The notes under the pieces: generated by a model | Told to the model about the DNA's origin: nothing | The model's input: the letters and a program-made list of their open reading frames with translations, nothing else | Databases searched by the model: none | Part shown: positions 57,162 to 64,000 of the stretch, in pieces | How the letters are laid out: every line of letters begins with the position of its first letter | Numbering within the stretch: the first letter of the stretch is position 1 | Made by a program: the position numbers and the translations under genes | From: Raphanus sativus | Taxonomy: Eukaryota; Streptophyta; Magnoliopsida; Brassicales; Brassicaceae | NCBI RefSeq assembly: GCF_000801105.2 | Contig: NC_079515.1 | Coordinates: 11,284,001-11,348,000 of the forward strand | DNA: 64,000 bases | Reading direction: 5' to 3'

Positions 57162-57816
57162 AAATAACTCATCTTTTATTGTTTTATGCCATTTAACTTA
57201 GTTTTAAGTTGAGCATTTTGTTAACACAATATGTAGTATATAAACATTTCATTTTTAGTGATACTTATATATATTGAAGTGAGCTGTAAATGGAGTGAAA
57301 CTGGATTGTCTTATCTAGAGGTTGGTAAATGGGAATTTAGGACATAAATTTTCCCAGATATATCAAATTGAAAATGAAATTATATATTCATTAGAAAACA
57401 TATTAATAAAAACCAATATTTGTCCCATTTTAGTCTTATATTCAAATTTAAAACGGATGGGAAAGAAATGAGAATTGAGACAACTGAAAATAATCCTCAA
57501 TAAACTCTGTGTTATAATGGATGATAAGAGCACCTTTTTCTGAACAAACAAATAGAATTTTTTTTTCCTTAATTTATTTTTTAACAAACAAATAGAATTA
57601 CATGAGATTTTCTTTAAAAATGTAAGAAGTGCAATTATCCTGATTAAGTATTATAATTTGCACCGGTTTACTATTTTCAGCAATTATCCGCTCAGCACAC
57701 AGGCTCATATGTAACTATATGTACCTACACAAACAGATAATATATGTTTAGCCACTTTTTGTAATGACAGAAACTAATCCCTATCCTATCCACATTTTAA
57801 AGGTTAGAATGTTTAC
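57162..57816. other. Intergenic, nothing recognised
   Basis: AT-rich, with a direct repeat of AACAAACAAATAGAATT at about 57543 and 57584. No gene. Confidence 0.5.
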
Positions 57817-58490
57817 AAGAGTTGGGCAAAAACACTGAATTGAAAGAATCGAACCGAACTCGTTCCAAAAATGTAGTATCAAACATGAATCGAAATTGAT
57901 TAAATATCTGAATGTATTTAAGATTTTGGTATTTAAAAAATAAAAATTGAACTCGACCCGAACCAAAGTATTTCGGATACCCGAACGTATCTGAATAGAT
58001 TTGTATACCTAAATATAATAATTATTTTTAGATTTAGTGCATATTAAAAACATCCAAAATATATAAGATACTTTTAAATTGTCCAAAATATTTGAAAATA
58101 TATAAAAATAATCAAAAATAAATATCTAAAATAAATAAAGTATACTCAAAATACCAAAAATACTTAAACTATTTATTGATTCTCTATCCAAATATTCAAA
58201 CCAAACCAATTTATATATTAAGTTTAATTATTTTTACATATGTTATTAAAATTTATATGTAATATGTTGTTTTTATAGTTTTGAGAAATTTAAATTATAT
58301 AATGAATCTTAAAATTTTAACAAATAATTTAAATGGGTTATCCGAATTCAAACCCGCAAAAATCCAAACCGAATCCGAACAAAAATTTAAAAATATCTGA
58401 ATAGACAGAAATCTTTAATTCTGCATATCCGAAACCCGAATAAATCCAAACTAAATCCGAATGGATATCCGAACGTCCACCCAAAATGTT
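57817..58490. repeat. ACCCGAACC-type dispersed repeat (reverse of the one at 19130)
   Basis: Edges hold GAATCGAACCGAACTCG (57846), CGACCCGAACCAAAGTA (57954) and, at the far side, CCGAAACCCGAATAAATCC and ATCCGAACGTCCACCC (about 58430-58480), with an AT-rich middle of ACCAAA and ATATCTAAA words. It is the same repeat style as 19130-19760, on the opposite strand. Confidence 0.5.
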
Positions 58491-59120
58491 TACTCATTAA
58501 TTTATATACTTGTTCTATTATATTTTTATGTATAATAATAAACAAGTATTGCGAGAAACACCTTCGCAAGTCCCTAATATATTAATTATTATGCTGTTTG
58601 GAACATTTTTATTAATCTATACGCGTAGAAAGACCGTCTATTTGTATCACAAGTTTAGACATGATGCATGCACATACCCGTATACGCAATCGGTGGTAAC
58701 TTGAAAACAATTTGACTTAAAATCTCCATTAACCAAAATTTTAAATAAACACCGATTTTTATCATATTAATTAATAATTTCTATCTGTTCATAAATTTTA
58801 AATTTTGAAGTCAACGAGACCACACGCATATTTTTGAACATGTAATGTAAATTCAATAGAAAGTTACACAAATAATTAGCTTTAGTGAAAATATAATAAA
58901 ACATCTCTTTCATAAGGATTCTTAATAAAATTTTAAAATTTACTGATTAATAAATTGAAGTTTATTGGGTTTCTAACTTTCGGTCAACCTTGAGTTTATT
59001 GGATTTCCATATCTCTATGTGATGTGTCATGTTAATTATATGATTAGCAGAAATTAACATAGCTCAATAAAACATGATATTCATTTCTTAAAATAACTAA
59101 TATATAGATCCTATTTTTTT
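58491..59120. other. Intergenic, nothing recognised
   Basis: AT-rich, one chance open frame (58510-58704) without protein character. Confidence 0.5.
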
Positions 59121-59422
59121 AAATGAGAAAACGAGTATTTAAATATCGAATTTACTCAAATTTGCCAAAAAAAATTCAGATTCTTTATTAATCAGAAAAA
59201 TACCAAACTTATCTTGTTCTAGCCAAAATATATGAGTTTAGTCAAAAATAATTATACTTAGTCAGCGGTTTACTGTTCACGACGACATAAACTACGCGTT
59301 TTAAAAATTAGAAACATGTAACACAATTCCCAAATCAAAATCAGAAGAACCCTAAACCCACAAATTAATTTCTCACCTCTATATTCTCTCTGTTTGCTTC
59401 AGAGGCTAAAATCAAGTAAGAT

Positions 59423-61691
59423 ATGGACAATACGAGAAGGAAACACTTACATGTCCGTTGTCAACAAGATCGAGAACCCAAACCTCCACCTGTAGTTGAA
59501 AGCAACAAGATTGAGGGTCACCAAAAGCAGCGTGAACCTATTCCCGGTGATGATTTTGAAGCCATTATTGATGATTCTGATGATGAGTTGGTAGAAGAAG
59601 TTGAAGAAAATGTCGTTGAAGAAGAAGAAGTTGGTGTTGTTCAAATTGAAGAAGAAGCTTGTGAAATGTTATCTACACAATTTGGGGATATCACAAAGAA
59701 CAATGAAGGAAATGATGATGAAAGTGGAGATGAAGATTGTTGGAAGGAGGAAAATATACTTGATCTTATATCATCAGATGATGAAGAAGAAGATGCGTAG
59801 AGGGAGGCTCGGGAGGATGAAGCATCAAGTGATGAAGTTTTAGCATTGGGTAAAACGTTTTTTCTACGTCTAAATTCAAACAAGATCTTTTGAGGTATTC
59901 ATTGAAAACAAATGACACCAAGTTATACATTTAAACACAATTGAAGCTTGGAGATTTTTGCTCGGAAACATAGTATGATTGTCCTTGGAGAGTGTATTGT
60001 TCATATGAGAAGAGGAAGCATAAGCTGCAGATAAATGTCTATATCAAATGAGCATTCTTGTGTATGGTCTGGCCACTCCAAATGTTGAAGAGTTCATTTA
60101 TTTCTCAGTTGTTTTCTGAAAGATTAAGGTTGAATTTAAAGCTTACGGCTCTATAGATTGGTGAAGAGATCAAACGGACTTACAAGTTGACAGTAACTGA
60201 TGAGCAATGTCGAAAGGTGAAGACTAAAGTCACTAGAGAAAGACGAGCAAGCCATGGGTCATTTTTCATGCATTTGGAATTATGAAGCCGAACTTCGTAA
60301 GACTAATTCATGCACCATTACTGAGATAATTACCATTCTAGGAGCAACACCAAGAAGTAAGCAAATGTTTGATCGCTTCTATGTATGTTTTGAAGCACAA
60401 CGATCAGCTTGGACGTCCACTTGTAGACAAATCATAGGTCTTGACGGAGCTTTTCCAAAATGGGATGTGAAGAACCAATTGATTGCTGCTGTTGGAAGAG
60501 ATGAAGATAATCGAATTGTGCCAATTGCTTGTGCTGTTGTCGAGATAGAAATGATATTAACTGGAAATGATTTGTCAATCATCGTAAGATGGATTTAGAT
60601 CTTGGTGATGCAAGCAACTTCACAATCATATCTGACAAGCAAAAGGTAAAGCTATACATTATGTTCTTCAGTCGTTCTCGCTTAACAGCAAAATAATAAG
60701 ACTATTAATATGTTGTTCTCGTTTTTTTTGAAGGCTTTAATAAGAGTTGTTCATCTAGAGCTTCCTAATGCAGAACTTCGAATGTGTGCAAGACACATTC
60801 ATGGAAATTGGAAGAGAGACAACCATGATCCACAGCTAGAGAGATTATTCTGGAAAATAGTTCGCAGTTACACTTTAAGAGACTTTCAAAAGAAAATGAA
60901 TGAGATTAAGAGGTACAATGCAATGACACATCAAACCCTTCAAGTCACCAATCCTCACACTTGGTCGTGGGCTTTCTTTAAGGTTGGTTCATGTTACAAT
61001 GATAATCTGAACGACCTTAATGAATCTTTCGATAAAACAATCCGTGAGGCTAGGCAAAAACCACTTCTTGAATGCTAGAGGAAATTAGGAGACAATGAAT
61101 GGTTCGCACAGAAAAACGATCTATAATTTCTAATATGTTGAAGACTAGATTCACTAAACGAGCTCATGTTGCAATAGAATCTACTATATCTAACGGTCAA
61201 GATTAAGATTGTATTAGATATATGGCTACAGGTAATGTCTTCAAACTTGAAGACCATGGCTGCTATTATAGTGTTGATATGAATCTGAAAACTTGTGATT
61301 ATGGGATGCGGCAACTAAATGGAATTCCATGCCATCATGCCGCTTGTGTGTTCTCCGGAGAAAAGTAGAGAGTGGATGACTACGTTTCAGATTACTACAC
61401 TACTATAAGATGGAGAAAGACTTATGAGCATAGTATTAGGCCTTTTGAAGGGATGAAATTATGGCCGACTTTGAAAAGGTTACATGTCTTGCCTCCACCA
61501 ATAGGTTAGGAAATCGAGGAAATCCAAGTAATTATGCTAGAAAGAAAAGCGCCAATGAATCATCTTCACAATCAACAAGTAAGGCTAAGCTAAGTCGTGA
61601 TAAGTGCATTATGACTTTTTCAAACTGCAGAGAAGAAGGGTATACCAAGGTTAGTTGTTCAAATCCGAGGGTAGAATCTGAACCAAAATGA
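59423..61691 (+). pseudogene. MuDR/MULE transposase, broken
   Basis: The start is an acidic N-terminal region (59423-59800) with Asp/Glu runs. The MULE catalytic domain follows: TSTCRQIIGLDGAFPKWDVK, with the first catalytic Asp in LDGA (60443-60445), then QLIAAVGRDEDNRIVPIACA. LPNAELRMCARHIHGNWKR and WSWAFFKVGSCYNDNLNDL come from the part before the SWIM finger. The SWIM zinc finger is at about 61290-61350 (CDYGMRQLNGIPCHHAACV). A C-terminal knuckle reads C-x2-C-x4-Y-x4-C (CSNCREEGYTKVSC frame), with the usual His replaced by Tyr. Several stops and frame shifts (for example 59800, 60598, 61078) break it; some gaps may be introns. The intact enzyme would bind the TIRs and move the element. 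Confidence 0.85.
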
Positions 61692-61769
61692 CCACGAGGC
61701 CGGTCAAGGAAGGATCAGATATTCTTATGTTGTTCTCATTATGTTTTCACTTTTACATGATATTGATAT

Positions 61770-62119
61770 TGTAACGTTCCGACCGCCCACGGCTAATGGA
61801 CCACCAATTCCCGCTCTCTCGGTCCGTGGGCCCCATCCCGTTCCAGCGATCGGTCCGTTAATTTTTCCAAATGTTCGAAATCAATGTTTACTGATCCTGC
61901 AATCACCACCCGACCTTTACCCGTCTTTGACCTCACTTACACGGTATCGCGAATCACTTCTGGATATATCACCCATCTTTTCACTACTCCAGCCCAAGCA
62001 CGCTTAACTCTGGAGTTCTAAACGGATGTGTGATGGAAAAGTTAAGTCAACTTTGGTGACATAGGTAGCCAAATCAATTATCTTAAGCTTTTTAACATAT
62101 CACAACTCGGAATGTTACG
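61770..62119 (-). repeat. TRIM 3' LTR
   Basis: 350 bp; plus-strand edges TGTAACGTTCC and AATGTTACG. The final CA (read as TG on the minus strand) is mutated to CG at 62118-62119. Confidence 0.85.
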
Positions 62120-62173
62120 ATTCACCTCCTCTCAAAGAAAGCTCTGATACGGCTAACCAGCTCTGATACCACT

Positions 62174-62523
62174 TGTAACGCCTTGACCGCCCACGGCTAA
62201 TGGACCACCCATGCCCGCTGTCTCGGCCTGTGGACCCCATCCCGTTCCAGCGATCGGTCCGTTAATTTTTCCAAAGACTCAAGTCATTGTTTACTGACCT
62301 TGAAATCACCACCCGACCTTTTCCTGTGCTTTGACCTCACTTACACGGTATCGCGAATCACTTCCCGATAGGTCACCTATCTTTTCAGTACTCCAGCCCA
62401 AACACGCTTAACTCTGGAGTTCTAAACGGATGTGTGACGGAAAAAGTAAGTCAACTTTGGTGATATAGATAGCCAAATCAATTATCTTAAGCATTTTCAC
62501 ATATTACAGCTCGGGATGTTACA
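62174..62523 (-). repeat. TRIM 5' LTR
   Basis: 350 bp; plus-strand edges TGTAACGCC and GATGTTACA, both canonical TG...CA tips. Confidence 0.9.
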
Positions 62524-63127
62524 GATATGCTATGTGTTTGTATAGGACGCAGAGTTACAACTTGGTTCACAGGGAGGATCAAAACTTGGTTCACAAAGAG
62601 GATCACAACTTAGATAATGAAAATGATGTTTCTATTATTTTGTTGTGTTAGTTATTTTATCATTTATAAAACTTTAATTTCATATGTATTCTAAAAATAT
62701 GTGTGTTTTAGTGTTTTCAATGTGATCTACAAACACCACTCCCACAAAAACGAAGGGAGACCTAACATTCTAAAGTCCTCTTTTATTGTTGAAATGTAAC
62801 ATGAAAAATAACATGAAAAATAAATAGCTGACTAACTACAATTATTTTTGACTAAACTCATGTCTAAATTGGTTAGGTGTTAGTTTTGTATTTTTTTGGA
62901 TAAATGAAAAATATATTTTTGATAAATTAAGTAAGTTCGGTATTTAAATGTCTGTTTTGTCATTTTAAGCTATAAAAGATAATGAAATTTGTATCACTGC
63001 TGGTTAGAAAGAGTAAGTAAAATTTATGTAAACTTTCATTTCTAGAAACCGATGAGCTATCTTTGGTTTACCATTAAAATTTTAATAGTAATTACGCACT
63101 AACCGTTACTCTGTATATGTTGTCTTA

Positions 63128-64000
63128 CTAGGAGTTTTTCTGCGCCATGCGCAGATATAAAGATTTAAAAATATTTTTATATAAATAAATTTTCAATTTT
63201 CAGTATTTAAATTTAAATTTTATTAGTTAAATAGTAAAACCATAATGTACTTTTTCTAGTTTGATTTATTCAAGTTTACTTTAACTTTTTAATTTTATTT
63301 TATTTAAATTGTAATAATAATAATTAAAAATTTATAGAGTTATTTTATTCAGTTAACTTTTATTTTTAAATTAATTCTAGTAAATATATACATTAATATA
63401 AATAACATATATAAGTTGATTAATATATAATTATAACTATACTTATTTTGATAATAAAAATATGATACATAAATTGATGGAAAAAAATTCGTAATTATTA
63501 TTTATATATATAATTATATTATTTTAATAAATATAGAAAATTTATTAGTATTACCATATTTCTAAAATCTTACCAAAATGGATACTTTTAGAAAAATAAT
63601 ATTTTGATATAAAATCTATTAATTATTGTTATATTACGAAACTTTGCCAAAAATATGAATCTTTATATAGAAAATAATTATTACTATATTTAAGAAATCT
63701 TACAAAAACATAAATCTTAATTTATAAATTTTTACATGTCACAATTAGATCGATACCATGTCATATTTCTTTTAAGTCATATCATCATTCTGGTGAGAAT
63801 AATTGTAGTGATGACAGATGTACAAATCATTTCGTAAGGGATTCTAAATTCTGGTTCCTGGTTTATTCATGCAAATTTTGAAACATTGAGGAATGTCAGT
63901 CCACACATATTATTAAGAATGTTGTTACTATCAGTCTATCACCATCATCACTTTTAGTTTTTCAGAAAATTTTCAGCAATTTATCAAATTGAAACTTTAG
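63128..64000 (-). mobile_element. Helitron 3' end, minus strand; other end not found
   Basis: On the minus strand the sequence reads ATCTGCGCATGGCGCAGAAA (stem-loop) and then ACTCCTAG, followed by T, the standard Helitron 3' terminus at + 63128-63131. The 5' TC end was not found to the right, so it may lie outside the window; 64000 is the window edge, not a boundary. The region is very AT-rich with no gene. Confidence 0.55.

Larger units (their letters stand above)
61770..62523 (-). mobile_element. TRIM retrotransposon (LTR-PBS-PPT-LTR, 754 bp), minus strand
   Basis: Two direct 350-bp LTRs (61770-62119 and 62174-62523) share long blocks such as GACCGCCCACGGCTAATGGA. Only 54 bp lie between them. 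On the minus strand that gap starts with AG then TGGTATCAGAGC (+ 62160-62171), the binding site complementary to initiator tRNA-Met, and finishes with a purine tract GAGAGGAGGTGAA (+ 62121-62133) just before the other LTR. The element is flanked by GATAT on both sides (61765-61769, 62524-62528), a 5-bp target duplication. It encodes no protein. A second partial primer-site word (GCTCTGATAC) lies at 62141-62150. Confidence 0.93.
59121..62965 (+). mobile_element. MuDR-type MULE with long terminal inverted repeats and decayed transposase
   Basis: Left TIR 59121-59266 and right TIR 62827-62965 (about 140 bp) align over their length; for example TATTTAAATATCGAATTTACT against CATTTAAATACCGAACTTACT, and GAGTTTAGTCAAAAATAATT in both. 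The transposase gene lies between them. Without the TRIM inside, the element would be about 3.1 kb. I could not find a convincing 9-bp duplication, so the outer limits may be off by some bases. Confidence 0.8.

Noticed and set aside
59447..59883. Ser-rich and Phe-rich minus-strand ORFs
   Set aside because: They are the complement of the acidic GAA/GAT-rich transposase N-terminus.

Overview
This is a stretch of plant nuclear DNA, almost certainly from a Brassicaceae crop-type genome (Brassica or a close relative). Five single-copy-looking genes have plant exon/intron structure with GT-AG introns. Four of them match, in order, a run I recognise from Arabidopsis chromosome 3 (At3g23590, At3g23600, At3g23610, At3g23620). 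The rest is AT-rich and full of transposons (Helitrons, MULEs, Stowaway MITEs, SINEs, a LINE, copia and gypsy-like LTRs and a TRIM), much denser than in Arabidopsis. Gene names rest on remembered protein families and synteny; no database was searched.

Layout. 1-20.9 kb is repeat territory: the 3' end of a copia element, an unclassified stretch, a 3.2 kb Helitron, a Stowaway MITE, a SINE, a decayed L1-type LINE (about 9.6-14.3 kb), a probable solo LTR of about 1.46 kb with CCCGGGT-rich motifs, a second SINE with a 9-bp target duplication, and a Helitron. 21.1-26.4 kb holds an intact 12-exon Mediator tail subunit gene (MED33A/RFR1-like). 27.9-29.6 kb is a non-autonomous MULE with a perfect 9-bp target duplication. 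31.2-37.1 kb is an intact 18-exon GBA2-type beta-glucosidase gene, which is not at this position in Arabidopsis. 37.6-39.2 kb is an intact 7-exon dienelactone hydrolase gene. 39.5-47.2 kb is repeats again, with a broken CYP705A cytochrome P450 boxed in by Helitrons and a MITE. 47.6-48.8 kb is a DsPTP1-like dual-specificity phosphatase gene with a start codon split by an intron and an apparent 1-nt deletion before the catalytic motif. 52.1-53.6 kb is an intact 6-exon RPF2 (Brix domain) ribosome-biogenesis gene with a telo-box and a site II motif upstream. 53.9-63 kb is a chain of transposons: a Helitron, a 1.1 kb hairpin MULE, a foldback element made of telomere-like repeats, and a 3.8 kb MULE with a decayed transposase, into which a 754-bp TRIM has inserted. 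A Helitron 3' end opens at 63.13 kb.

How the genes relate. They do not form a pathway; they are neighbours by ancestry. MED33A acts in transcription (phenylpropanoid control), GBA2 in glucosylceramide or glucoside hydrolysis, the dienelactone hydrolase in small-molecule hydrolysis, DsPTP1 in MAP-kinase dephosphorylation, and RPF2 in 60S ribosome assembly. For all five genes I checked that exon lengths add up to a whole reading frame; DsPTP1 is the only one that fails, by exactly one base.

I found no clearly new biological system. The best leads are the DsPTP1 frameshift and split start codon, the out-of-place GBA2 gene, an in-frame alternative acceptor in RPF2, the telomere-motif foldback element, and several transposons whose ends can be fixed to the base.
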